From positions 120,846,124 to 120,910,123 of the forward strand of contig NC_083347.1 of the NCBI RefSeq assembly GCF_019175385.1: 64,000 bases of DNA. Direction: 5' to 3'. Positions within the stretch are counted from its first letter, which is position 1. Each line of letters begins with the position of its first letter. The DNA is from Lycium barbarum. Taxonomy: Eukaryota; Streptophyta; Magnoliopsida; Solanales; Solanaceae. The notes under the pieces are model-generated. The model did no database searches. It was given only the letters and a program-made list of their open reading frames with translations, and had not been told where the DNA came from. The position numbers and the translations under genes were made by a program. Shown in pieces: positions 22,835-34,821 of the stretch.

Positions 22835-23399
22835 CAAAGCTGTAACTTACTACTGAAACCAGTAATTTACTAAAACCACTAAATTACGAAAATCAATAAC
22901 TTTCCAGTAATTTCTTAAAATCAGCTTTTGTTTTGTAAAAAGAAACCAAAAACGTTAAAGACAGAAATTACATGAAACAAAAAATTTCTGAGCCAACAAA
23001 TTTCTTGTGTGTTCTTAAGAAATCTAACACCCTCATAGTTGCCAAGGTTAATGGATTAGTTCTTCCCAGGTTAGAACGGAAAATTATTCTGCGATAGTGG
23101 CGATGTAAATTGCAGAACTTCAGCGAACTCAAATGGCGGCAGCAAATCACATGACTCCATAATATTTTTGTTTTGAAAACAAATGCAGAGAACAGGTTTT
23201 GAGGGGAGTGAAAATTCTGATTTTCAGTGTTTTATGCTTCAGTGACTTAAAAATTCCCAAGCAAAACTTCAACTTATATAGTCATCTAATGGGTGTTATG
23301 AAAAGGCGTGGTGACTTTACAAAAAAATCACACCCTTTGCTACTGGTGCCTTTTCGGGGAAATCACTAATTTCCCATTCAAACCACATAAAACCCAACA
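22835..23399 (-). repeat. 5' LTR of the copia element
   Basis: Partner of 18165-18742. It ends (plus strand) in AAAACCCAACA, followed by GATAT, the possible target duplication. No clear primer binding site was seen at its left edge, so the left end is approximate. Confidence 0.65.
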
Positions 23400-23404
23400 G
23401 ATAT

Positions 23405-24163
23405 CACGTTCCATATATACCATTTTTTTTATAAATGCATAAATATCAAGCTCTTTATACATACACGCGTATTTAAACAAAACATGATTCTCTTGTTAAA
23501 AAAAAAAAAAAATCGTAGGAAATGCGAAATATTACACAAACAGGGCCAAGACAACTACAGAAAAATGTTAGGGGCATTAATTTAGAAAAAAAAAAATGTT
23601 TCGACGACTAAAGAATTTCAATTGATATTTTGTAATATTAAACACCATTCCTTTTAATAATATTTTCCTCTCGACTTTCACAATATCCTATTCATTTACT
23701 ATGAAACTTTAAACTTTACTTCAACATTAAACGGATTTTCAACAATTCACGATAATAATTTGGTTCAGAATCGCTATTTAATAAATGAAGTTGGCATCTT
23801 AAGCTTTGTGTTTAGTAAATACTGTCATATAAAATAGAAAGATTATCAAGGTTGAGATGAGATGGATATGATTCATTCACCCTTCACAAGAGGTCTCAGG
23901 TTCAAGCCCTAAGAATGAATTAAATCATGAGAAAGTGACATAAATAACCACCGATCAAAATAATAGCCAACAAATATATATATATTTGACTGGCAAATGC
24001 AATTATTTTTGGCCAACCTGCCAAATGTGTAACTTGTCCTTAAATCATGCAAGGGAAGCTTACCCTTTTAATGAGCCTTACAAAATACGAATCAGTATTA
24101 GTCGAGTCTCCAAAACTGATACTAGACATCGTATGGAAAACCAGAAAAATATAAATTGAAAGC
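23405..24163. other. Intergenic AT-rich DNA
   Basis: No gene found. It contains poly(A) runs near 23500 and 23590 and a short (TA)n near 23973-23986. Confidence 0.4.
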
Positions 24164-24373
24164 GGAAAAGGGCCGAAATTGCCCCTGTATATACGCTGAG
24201 GGGTACTTTTGCCTTCTGCCAATAGTTGAGCTGCTTTTTGCCCTCGCCATTATCAAAAGGTGTGATTTTCCCTATCAGCTAATGGAATCTTAAAAAAGAA
24301 ATCCAAAAATCTATATAGAAAAAGGACAAAAGTGTTCTATCGGTATAGCTTAGGGGCAATATTGACCCTTTCC
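24164..24373. mobile_element. MITE with about 30 bp inverted ends
   Basis: The left end GGAAAAGGGCCGAAATTGCC and the reverse complement of the right end, GGAAAGGGTCAATATTGCC, agree over about 30 bp with a few differences, extending through GCCCCTxxxxxATAC. 210 bp, non-coding. The superfamily was not determined. Confidence 0.65.
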
Positions 24374-24536
24374 AGTTGTCTCGACCTACTCCTTTAGCTT
24401 TTAGTTTTTCCTTCTCTTTTTCTTCGCAATTTTCCTTAGAAGAATATGGCCTAGAATATTATTAACTTTGAAAGGGTAATTGTTATGTCGGAAAACCATT
24501 AGCTTTTTTCTCTCTTATATTGGTAGCTATTATAAT

Positions 24537-25107
24537 TGTATATGGGTAAAACCGAGGACAAGGATACCTTCGGTTTCCCGACATGGGAGTTGAGTTCGGT
24601 TCGGTTTCCCTCGGGTTTTTGAGTTCGGTTGGGGTCAGACACTGAGGTACGATTAGAGGGAAGTTGATCACCATAATGGGAAGAACGAAATATCCGCCAT
24701 CAACCGGATATTTCGGCACCAATCTCACCTATCAGATAACGGCAGATTGTGTGCCTTATTTAGACTTGTTATAGGGTTAGGACTCCTCTATTATATAAAG
24801 AGGAGGCCCCCCTTTAGTTTTGGCAGTTTTTTTTATATACGCACAAGTACATAAGAAATACAATTGTTAGCAAAGTGTTCATTCACCGTTCCCAAAGTGT
24901 TTCACCACTGTTCATTGTTTATTACCCAACCATCATGGCTCGATCTCAGCTCCAGGACCTGAGGCCGATCATTACCCACTGTGGTCAGATCTTTTACATT
25001 TGTATTTACTTTATTTTTTATCACATAATACTCAATCATGTTAAATCAAACCGCATATCCTTAGCACCGCGTACAAATTTAGTTGTTATCCATTTTTAGG
25101 GTAAACA
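24537..25107 (+). repeat. 5' LTR of the Tat element
   Basis: 571 bp from TGTATATGGG to ...GGGTAAACA. Contains the sequence TATTATATAAAGAGGAGG (about 24790-24807), a likely promoter TATA region. Near-identical in layout to the 3' LTR. Confidence 0.85.
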
Positions 25108-25130
25108 GTTTAGCGCCCACCGTAGGGCCT
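25108..25130 (+). other. Primer binding site region
   Basis: GTTTAGCGCCCACCGTAGGG follows the LTR directly. It resembles the TTGGCGCCCACCGTGGGG primer site found in this type of gypsy element. The tRNA was not assigned. Confidence 0.6.
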
Positions 25131-25219
25131 AGGATAATAATGGTGGTTTAACACGAGTTTTGATAACGCTCTATATTTTTGCACTTATTCTTTGAATTTT
25201 GATTTCAGTTCTACCTGAT

Positions 25220-26516
25220 ATGTCAGACTCTCATTCTGTCAAGTTTCACGCTGAATCAAGCCACCAAGAGGAAAACGACAATGGGGTACCTAACAACAAC
25301 GTGCCCCTAGTCGATTCTGACTAGATCGGGTCATCAATAGGTGATGTGTCAGTAGATGGGAATAATGGAGCCATGTTGCAACAGCTCCGGAACCAGTTGG
25401 ACATGGCTATGGCTCAATTGCAACCCCAGTAGGCGGTTATAGCGCAATTGCAAGAATCAAAATCGAGCACCCAACGCTACTCCATCTGAACAGACAAAGG
25501 AAACTGAAGATAGGCATATTACTAGGAACAACGGGAACAAATCCGGACAAAATGTCGAGCTAAAAAGAATATTTGAGGAACTGATGAAACAAGTAGAGTC
25601 CGGGCAAAATAAGATAGAGGCGAACGACAAAAAGGTGAAAAACTATAACGAAAGGGTTGATTAAATTCCTGGAGCGCCCCCCGTATTGAAAGGACCGGAC
25701 TCGAAGAAGTTTGTTCAGATGCGTTTCCCGTCTAGTGCTGCACTAAAATCGATCCCAAAAAGGTTCCGCATGCCCAACATCCCGAAGTATAACGGGACCA
25801 CTGACCCAAATGAGCACGTGACCACATACACATGTTCCATTAAAGGAAACTACCTTTCTAAAGACGAGAGGGAGTCAGTGCTACTTAAGAAGTTCGGAGA
25901 AACCCTGTCGAAGGGTGCAATGATATGGTGTCACGATTTACCCGAGCATTTAATTGACTAGTTCTCTATGCTCGCAGATGCTTTTGTTAAAGCTCATGCA
26001 GGTGCCATCAAGGTTGAAACCAGGAAATCGGACTTATTTAACGTAAAACAGCGAGATGATGAAACCCTCCGTGAGTTTGTGGCCCGGTTTCAAATGGAGC
26101 GTGTGGATCTGCCACCGTTGTTCAAGCTTTTACCTAGGGGCTCAACCCAAGAAGCTCGATCACATCTCTGGAGTTAAAGCAAAATCTAGTGGAATATCCA
26201 GCGATCGCTTGGGTCGACGTGCACAATTGGTACCAATCAAAGATCAGGGTTGAGGATGATAAGATTTTGAGAACTGCATCAGGGTCGTGGCGTCCCAGCA
26301 GAGTGAACGATCGATCGAGGAGAACGGCGAATTGGGAATCAAGACCATCACACGATAGATATCAGCCTTATCTACCAGATCGAAGGGGTAATATGCATAA
26401 CGGTGAATTAGGCAAAAATGATAGGAGAAATGATCGAGGCTTGATGAATAGGAATGCTATCGATAGATTATCGGGAAATAAAGAAGCCCTGAGATTGTCC
26501 GAGTATAATTTCTGAG
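25220..26516 (+). pseudogene. Tat element gag
   Basis: A start at 25220 opens MSDSHSVKFHAESS and meets a stop after about 34 codons. The gag core is at 25686-26177: MRFPSSAALKSIPKRFRMPN, IPKYNGTTDPNEHVTTYTC, then KSDLFNVKQRDDETLREFVA, the capsid-type retrotransposon gag domain. A stop splits it at 25959-25961 and another frame takes over at 26189-26515 with a basic RNA-binding-like tail. The normal product forms the virus-like particle; this copy cannot. Confidence 0.8.
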
Positions 26517-26635
26517 TCGATGTGGTGACATAGCTGCAATCGTCATCCACATCAGGGAAATAAAGCATCTGAGGCCAATCCAGTCCGACTCGAAAAAAAG
26601 CGATAAGAGCCTAATTTGCAAGTATCATCACGCCC

Positions 26636-27427
26636 ATGGTCATCATAACCGAAGATTGTCGACAGCTAAGAGAGGAGGTAGCTCATCTGTTTAATCTAGG
26701 CCATCTTCGAGAATTCCTAAGTGAACGGGCCAAAACTCACTTCAAGAACATGGACGCCAACACGCAAGATAGACCTGAAGAGCCTCACCAGGTGATCTAC
26801 ATGATTATGGGGGGAGCTGACATTCCCCAAGTGCCGGTAATGAAGCATACCAAAGTTTCCATAACAAATGAGAAGTGTATTCAGAGTTATGACCCCAATG
26901 GTCCCATCTCGTTCAATGACGAGGATATAGAAGGTATTGTTCAGCCTCATAACGATGCACTGGTAATATCTGTCCTTGTTAATAAATTTCGAAATAAACA
27001 TGTGTTGATTGATCCAGGTAGCCAGGCTAACATCATCTGAAGAGTCATTGAACAGCTAGGACTACTAAACCAGATCATGCCACCAGTCCGCATCATCAAC
27101 GGATTTAACATGGCCTGCAAAATGACGAAAGATTAGATAACTTTGTTAACCAACACAACTGGGACCACGCAGCAGACCAAATTTTATATGATAAAGGGAG
27201 ACATGGGATACAATGCATTATTTGGAAAACTATGGATTCACAATATGAGAGCAGTGCCCTCAACTCTGCACCAAGCGCTAAAGTTCCCGACCCCGGAGGG
27301 GATCAAAACCGTTCATGGTGAGCAACAAGCCACAAAGGAAATGTTCACGGTCGAAGAAACTATTGTGACGGCCAAGGATCCAGTATTGAAGGACGGAAAG
27401 TCGAACAAAGGGGAAGAAACCAAATAG
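26636..27427 (+). pseudogene. Tat element aspartic protease region
   Basis: In 26636-27040, VITEDCRQLREEVAHLFNLG is followed by the retropepsin-like NKHVLIDPGSQANII. The active site in intact relatives is usually D-G/S-G-S; here it is DPGS, so the second residue is changed. A stop follows at once. The frame at 27143-27427 (DMGYNALFGKLWIHNMRAVP) is the end of the protease domain. Confidence 0.75.
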
Positions 27428-27517
27428 CAATCGCAAGCCCCGATCCTTGTGTCCTCGGAAGACTAGGATCGGAACACGCCAGATAAAGAGGTCGACTTTG
27501 GAGTCCCAAGGTGTTTC

Positions 27518-28512
27518 GTGGTACCCGATAATTCAGATGCTACTAAATCCATGGTCGAAGAACTTGAGCAAGTCATACTGTACGTTCATCTACCCAATAG
27601 GAAGGTATACTTGGGCACAGGGTTGATCCCTGAGCTCAGGAAATTTTTTATTAAATTTCTTAAAAATAACTCAGATTTTTTTGCCTGGTCCCATTTAGAC
27701 ATTACAGGTATCCCACCGGAGGTGACAATGCACAAGCTGAGTCTGGACCCTAGTTTCTCTCCAGTTAAACAAAAGAGAAGGCTGCAGCCCGAGGTCAAGC
27801 ATGCGTTCATCAAAGACGAGGTATCTAGACCCTTAAAATAGGATCCATTCAGGAGGTTAAATACCCGGACTGGTTAGCTAATGTTGTAGTAGTACCTAAA
27901 AAGGGAAACAAATTTAGAATGTACATAGACTACAAATATTTAAATAAGGCATGCCCGAAGGATTCATTTCCTTTGCCTAGCATCGATCACATGATCGACG
28001 CTACGGCAGGCCACGAGGCACTGAGTTTCCTCGATGCCTACTCCGGCTACAATCAAATATGGATGGACCCGGAGGACTAAGGAAAAACCTCTTTTGTGAC
28101 CAGGTTTGGCACATATATTGCTATAATGTAATGCCCTTCGGCCTAAAAAAATACTTGTTCCACCTATCAGCGGCTAGTCAACCGCATGTTCGAATACCAA
28201 ATAGGAAAATCAATGCAAATTTATATAGATGACATAGTTGTTAAGCCTCTGCGAGCCGAGGATCATTTAAAGTATTTGAAGGAAACTTTCGACATGCTAA
28301 GGAAGTACAACATAAAGCTGAACCCGAAAAAATGTGCCTTCGGTGTCGGCTCAGGTAAGTTTCTCAGATTCATGGTATCGAATCGAGGGATTGAGATCAA
28401 CCCAGACAAGATAAAGGTAATTGAAGATATCACCATGATAAACAACATTAAGGAGGTGCAAAGGTTAACCAGGCGGATAGCTGCCCTGAGCCGATTCATT
28501 TCCAGATCCTAA
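27518..28512 (+). pseudogene. Tat element reverse transcriptase
   Basis: N-terminal part at 27518-27838 (DITGIPPEVTMHKLSLDP). After a TAG the next frame gives YPDWLANVVVVPKKGNKFRM, YIDYKYLNKACPKDSFPLP and FLDAYSGYNQIWM. A break near 28079-28140 follows. It resumes at 28186 with MQIYIDDIVVK, the catalytic Y-x-D-D motif in its IDD form, and KCAFGVGSGKFLRFMVSNRG. At least two stops and one frameshift disable it. Confidence 0.88.
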
Positions 28513-28536
28513 GACAAAAGTCATCAATTTTTCTCA

Positions 28537-29303
28537 TTGTTGAACAAAAATACCGACTTCGCTTGGACCCCCAAGTGTCAGAAGGGTTTATCAGAACTTA
28601 AGAAGTACTTATCGAGCCCACTTTTGCTACACACACCAAAGACAAAAGAGCAGTTGTATCTATACCTGGCGGTGTCCAAGATAGCGGTAAGTGGTATCCT
28701 TGTTCGAGAAGAAGAAAGTACTTAATACCCAGTTTATTATATGAGCAGGACCTTAGATGACGCGAAAACCCGATACCCACACTTAGAAAAACTAGCTTTG
28801 ACTTTATTGAGTGCATCTAGAAAATTAAAGCCTTACTTTCAGTGTTATCCTATATGTGTCGTAACACTATACCCCTTAAGGAATGTCATGCATAAACCCG
28901 AACTCTCAGACCGGTTAGCAAACTGGGTTGTCGATATTAGTGGGTACGATATTGAATATAGACCTCGAACTGCTATCAAATCCCAAATACTCGCAGACTT
29001 TGTGGCCGATTTCACACCGGCCATGATCCCTAAAGTCAATAAAGAATTACTCCTTACCTTGGGGACTAGGTCGGGGATCTAGACCTTATACACGAACATT
29101 ACTTCCAATGTGAAGGGGTCCGGGTTAGGGATCATTCTCAAACCACCCTTTGGTGACGTAATAAGACAATCTATTAAATATGTTAATTTGACAAACAATA
29201 AAGCCGAGTATGAGGCTATGATTGCAGGTTTAGAAATAGCTAAGGGCTTGGAAGCCGAAATCATTGAGGCCAAGTGCGATTCCCTCCTAGTGTCAATCAA
29301 GTG
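28537..29303 (+). pseudogene. Tat element RNase H
   Basis: Starts FAWTPKCQKGLSELKKYLSS (the RT-connection part). It continues through YPHLEKLALTLLSASRKLKP and PLRNVMHKPELSDRLANWVV to ILADFVADF. A second RNase H-like part at 29110-29304 reads NNKAEYEAMIAGLEIAKGLE, the archaeal/plant-type RNase H motif found in Tat elements. Stops at 28723-28725 and 29080-29082 split it. Confidence 0.82.
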
Positions 29304-29700
29304 AACGACACATTCGAGGTCAAGGACGACCGAATGCGGAGGTATTTAGAAAAACTATAGGTGGTCCTTCGTCGATTCAAGGAATGGCTATTGGAATACC
29401 AGCCTCAGGACCAAAATAATGAGGTTGATGCCCTGGCGAACTTGAGATCATCGGTAGAATCGGAAGGGTTCAATTCCAGAGCTGTAGTGTAGTTGATGAG
29501 TTCTGTCATCGAGACTGGCCACGCTGAGATAAATTTAACCAGGCTCACTTAGGATTGGAGAAACAAATACATGGATTATCTTGAAACAAGGAAACTACTA
29601 TCCAATGCCAAAGAATCGAGGGCCCTTCGAACTAAAGCAGCCATATTTTGTTTGGTCGATGGCCAGTTATACCGAAGGTCGTTCTATAGACCCTTGACTA

Positions 29701-30473
29701 GATGTTGAGGACCAGGGGAAACCGACTATGCTATAAGAAAAATTCACGAGGGGACTTCTGGAAATCACTCAGGAGCCGATTCACTGGTGCGCAAACTCAT
29801 CAGAGCCGGTTATTACTGGAATGAGATGGATAAGGATGCAAAAGCCTTCGTTCAAAAATGCAATGAATACCAAAGGCACGCTCCATCGATACATCAACCG
29901 GGTGAGGAACTTCATCCGCTCCTTTCTCCATGGCCATTCTTGAAATTAGGAATGGACATAGTAGGGTCTTTGCCCTGGGCTCCAGGTAAGGTGCAATTTA
30001 TTTTACTTATGACTGATTATTTCTCTAAATGGGTTGAAGCACAGGCACTCGAGAAGGTCAAGGAAAAGGAAGTCATTGACTTCATATCTGACTATATAAT
30101 CTGTCGGTTCAGGATACCTGCGGAAATTGCATGTGATAACGGAAAGCAATTCATAGGCAGCAAAGTCAGCAAATTCTTTAAAGAATACAAGATCAAAAAG
30201 ATCTTGTCCACCCCGTATCACCCAAGCCTGAATGGCCAAGCTGAATCAACAAACAAGATTATACTGCAGAACTTAAAGAAAAGGTTGGCCAGCTCGAAGC
30301 ACCGATGGAAGAAGATTCTACCCGAGGTCTTATAGGCCTACCGCACAACAGTAAGATCGAGTACCGAGAAAACCCCGTTCTCCCTATTATATGGAACCGA
30401 GACACTAATACCAGTTGAAGTTGGTAAACTAAGTTTAAGATTTTAACATGCTACGGAAGACTCGAACCGCAAA
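29701..30473 (+). pseudogene. Tat element integrase, main part
   Basis: A zinc-binding region (HEGTSGNHSGADSL and, later, VQKCNEYQRHAP, where the second Cys of C..C is replaced by Tyr). The core has Asp in LGMDIVGSLPW, Asp in IACDNGKQF and Glu in NGQAESTNK, so the D,D,E triad is still readable in 29787-30335. The frame stops at 30333-30335, and the coding sequence is then cut by the nested solo LTR at 30479. Confidence 0.85.
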
Positions 30474-30478
30474 GCAAT

Positions 30479-33425
30479 TGTTATATCCCGCATTTTGTAC
30501 ATTCGGATAATTCAAGACAATTGCAAGAAGTTAAGAGCAAGGCTATATTTTCGACCTTTTTTAGCACACAAGTTGCTTATGAAAATTTTGATGTGGAAAT
30601 ATTAAGAAAGGCTAGGGGTAAAAAAGGAATTTCACAAGGTGGTTCATGGTAATATTGAGGAAGGCTAAGGGCAAATTTGGAATTTGGAGAATGATTTTTC
30701 ATGAATTACAAAAAAAAAATGGGCTTAAGTGAATGGGCCAAGTGGCCGGCCATGTTGGAGTGGGCCAAGGCCCACATGGGAGCTTAATGAATAAGATAAA
30801 AGATGACTAAGTCATCACATTTTTCATCTTTATCCCTAGAAATTTCAAGAAACTTGGAGGAAGAGAAAAGTAAGAGGCCATTCGGCCATGACCAACCAAA
30901 CAAGAACCTTGGAAAAAACATTGATCAAAAATTATTTTCTTCTAGCTAAACAACCAATTGGAAGGTCCCTAGCAAAGTGAAGTGGTCATTGGAGCAAGTA
31001 AAACGTCTACTCTTGCAAGCTACAAATCCTAGCCAAGTGAGAAGTTAAGGGAAAAAGGTAAGGTTTAATCTTTTTCTTATATGTTATGGATGGTTATGTA
31101 TGTTGTAGTATGTATAAGTGGATGAAATTCATGAAAATATGGATGTTATATGTGGCCGTGTATATGTCGTGTGTGGCCGTGTAGATATGGTATGGTGTGG
31201 AAGAGAATGAATCAATTTTACTTAGTATTTTGGTTGTTATTGTAATGTAATCTATGATGGAAATGAAAGTTTAATGATTCTAGTTGAAGTTGTAAATGTT
31301 TGAGAGTTGTTTAGAAGCTAATGTGATGTTAAAAATCATTTCTTGTATTTATGGAAAATGATGTTGTTAGTATGTAAATTGTTGGTATGGTTCATGAACT
31401 GGAAGGAAGGAAATGTGTCGTTATCGTTCTTGTTGCATTTGGAAGGTTTCGGGTGGAATGGCATATTGGTTAGATTATTTTGAATATTGTTTGAATGGTT
31501 TTGGATTAGTATTTGAATATGCAAGCAATTATGAATTGAACATAAATGAAACGCCGTCGAAGTTTGTAGAAAGAAATTGTTAACGTTGGAATGCGCTTTG
31601 AATTGATTGTTGATATTGTTAGAATGATTGTTGGTATTGTTGCTAATAATTTGGCCGAGTTGAATTCTCAGATTTTTTGTTGACAATTTGGCCGAGTTGG
31701 ATTCTCGGGGTTAGTTGTATTTACAGGGGAAATGCTGTCGAAATTTCTGTAAATAAAGTGTTGATTGAGGATTGGACTTCTAAGTAGCTATAGCTAATGT
31801 TTGGTATATACTAATATTGTTGTAGATCTTGCGAAGCCAAGGATTTAAATTCGGATTAGCTTAGGAAGCGGGCAAGGTATGTAAGGCTTACCCTTTCTTT
31901 CTTTTGGCATGATCTTTATGAAACGAGCGAATGACGTATATGTATGATTTCAAAGAAATTCCTATTCTTAGAGCCACTAGGATGGCTAATATTCTTGACT
32001 TCCATAAGCTGTTTCATATGGTTTTGATGCGTATTTATGATGTCCGAAGTCCTGTTTGATATGTTTCCGAATGACATTCGAAAGATAATTGATATGACTA
32101 AAGTTTTGATCTTCAAATGTTAGCACGTCCGATTATTCCATTGAGTCTTTGATATATTTTGATATGTACATATGGTTCCAAAAGCTATATTTGATTTGAT
32201 TCATAACGATATCCGAAAGGTACTTGATATGATTGTTGCTTTGATTTTCCAACAAATAGCTTCTGAAACGCTTGTAGAAGGTTTTGTACTTCAAGCGCTC
32301 ATAACTTTCTCATGCTGAATCGGATTGATCCGAAACTTGTTTCTGAGCCTTCAGGTGTCGGTAAGTATACTTGTCCATTGATTCTTCCATAATATATTCG
32401 GAGGTTACCGACCTTACGTCACTCCGATAGGGACACAACATTCTTTGGGCTCTCCTGCATGCTGCTTACATGATATATGTATATGATACATGAGCATGAT
32501 ATATGCCTATGTAAATGGGGAAAATGGGAAAAAGGTGAGGCGCTATAGACGCATTACCCCCTGATCAGTGGGTATCGGAGCCGGTGGTGGGGCAAACCCA
32601 ATGGTGGGGCAAACCTCAGCAAGAACGCTGAGTCCCAAAGTGGGGGGGGGGGGGGGGTGAGTGTAAGGCTTGTCTTAGGCAAATCCCACATTGGTTTAGA
32701 CAAATCCCACATCGGTTAATATTGTCCCGGACGCCGGATATATTTGGTTACATGAATGGGAGCCGATATTGCTCGGCAATACAATATGTTCTATTTTCTA
32801 TGTATATGAAAAAGAAATGTTTTTAAAGGAAAGATAAGCATGCATGGCATCCGACCTATGAGGCACTCGAATGTACAGGTTGCTCTTCTATCTTATGATA
32901 TGCTCTATATTTCCTTTATGTCATTATTCATGCTATGTATCTCTCGTATGTTATTATTCATGTCTTACATACTCGGTACATTACTCGTACTGACGTCCCT
33001 TCTTGTGGACGCTGCGTTTCATGCCACGCAGGTAAGCAGGTAGACGCGTTCGATCCCTAGGAGCTCCACCAGCGGTACATTGAGAGCGCTCCAGTTGTTC
33101 CGGAGCTTCAGTTATCGGTACTACTTTTGTGTATATATTTGGGCACGGCAGAACCCGGCCCTCCTTGTAAATATATGTATCTTGTTTAGAGGCTCGTAGA
33201 CAGATATGTACAGTTAGATGTTTCACACCCTTGTTCGTCCTTGTCGCTGTATAATATGTTAGTAAAGTTTATTGACACTTGTTTACTAGTATGCTATTAA
33301 TGATGGTGTTGAGTAAAGCAATGACGGTATCGTCCATAGGCCCACTCAGTAGTAAGATGCGAGTTAAGAGGTGCTCGGTATAGTAGTATCGGGTACCCGT
33401 CATGACTTCTAGTGGGGTCGTGATA
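30479..33425 (+). repeat. Nested solo LTR (2947 bp) of another gypsy family
   Basis: Begins TGTTATATCCCGCATTTTG and ends GGGTCGTGATA (CA mutated to TA). The 5 bp target duplication GCAAT is at 30474-30478 and 33426-33430. Removing it restores the integrase reading ...RKAI then TTSLNLVDEKREAAY. There is no internal region, so it is the product of LTR-LTR recombination. Contains a run of 16 G at 32642-32657 and GTGGTGGGGCAAACC repeats near 32580-32610. The length fits chromovirus LTRs. Confidence 0.85.
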
Positions 33426-33430
33426 GCAAT

Positions 33431-33741
33431 AACTACTAGTCTGAATCTAGTGGATGAGAAGAGGGAAGCTGCATATATCAAGTTAGCAGCTCAAAAGCCA
33501 AGGATGCAAAGATATTATAAACGAAGGGCCACCTTAGACACTTTCAGACTGGGGACTTGGTCTTGAGGAAGGTCACACTTCACACCAAGAACCCCGACGA
33601 AGGAAAATTAGGCCAGAACTAAAAAGGGCCATACAGAGTCACCGGCATTAACGGAAAAGGTTCCTATCAGCTCGAGAGTGAAAATGGAAAACAACTTCTA
33701 AACAACTGGAACGTGGCACACCTAAAACGATACTATTATTA
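33431..33741 (+). pseudogene. Tat element integrase, C-terminal part
   Basis: Continuation after the nested LTR: LVDEKREAAYIKLAAQKPRM, RYYKRRATLDTFRLGDLVLR, then GPYRVTGINGKGSYQLE and WNVAHLKRYYY. This is the integrase tail (GPF/Y-type module, here GPYRV). One stop (GQN*KGP) lies inside. Confidence 0.8.
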
Positions 33742-34821
33742 AAAGTACAAGTAACCTTTTATTTTTCTGTTCCTTTTGGTCTAACCATGCAGGCATACAT
33801 TGAAGTGGACAACAGCACAATGGAAGCCGATAAGTCATAGACTTAGGATTGAAAGCACGTGCTGCACTCTTTTTTCCTTCGATCGATTTTGTCCTGAAGT
33901 GGTTTTTCCGGCAAGGTTTTTAATGAGGCAGTGTTGTACAGCGTGCTACTAAAATATAGAAAACCGGTCAAGAATCGGGGACTGGAGACTGCCCACATCG
34001 GGTCAATAGTACCTGAGCCCTCATACTTCGGATTCAAGTACTAGAGGACTATCATACCCTGGGCTAGTCAATACCTGTGTAAAGCCAAGGCTTGAATGAT
34101 TAGGATTTTATGTAAGGGCCAAACGATCGATTGAATCGTGTCTGATTAGCTTGTTCTTTTCACGACAATGATTGTAATTTAATCTCTGGTTCCATCAATA
34201 AAATGAGGAAATTCCTCTAAGTATCATCTTGGCTGAGATTGTCCTCCGCATTAATATTGCATTTCACAGGACCCCCAAATATACGAAATGTGTAAACGTA
34301 AAGACTACAGTTTAAATAGTTAAAGACTAGGTTTTAAAAAACCCGAAAAATGAAAGACTACGGTTTAAATAGTTCAAGACTAGGGTTTAAAAAATCCGAA
34401 AAATGACAACTCGGCTTATCTAGCTAATTATGGACGAAACGATGACTGAAGTCATTTTGGATTTTGATCCGATCATGCTGTGCAACTCGGAGACGTCTAA
34501 GTTCGCAAACTAAGCCTTTTGTATGCCACATACTCATTAACTTGTTAACGGTTGATATCGCGATGGTAACACTCGAGAACGAGTCACTACCACTTTAAAT
34601 TTTATTTTTCCTAAAGCAGTGATACATGCAAAGGCAATAACACATATTGGGCAAACATTAAACCAAGTCAATGGGTATTCTAATTCTTAAGCACAAAATA
34701 TAAGGAAATGGAAAACGGTGAATAAGTCAGGCAAAAATCTTCTTATATATATATCTCAAGGATTTACAAAGGCTCGAACAAACAGCCTTAAGTTCAAAAG
34801 GCAAAAAGAAATCTAAGATGC

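Larger units (their letters stand above)
18165..23399 (-). mobile_element. Degenerate Ty1/copia retrotransposon
   Basis: Two related LTR segments (about 18165-18742 and 22835-23399) enclose pol remnants on the minus strand in the order integrase end, then RNase H, leading towards the left LTR. The LTR start on the minus strand is TGTTGGGTTTT at both 18742 and 23399. The outer left boundary and target duplication were not resolved. The internal region is shortened, with gag, protease and most of RT not readable. The remnants match the copia type that ends its polyprotein with SSKGMGLWPRTSQHGGNST. Confidence 0.75.

Noticed and set aside
22376..22873. 165-codon open frame on the plus strand
   Set aside because: It lies in the leader/LTR region of the copia element, has no domain and overlaps the LTR repeat. 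Treated as chance.
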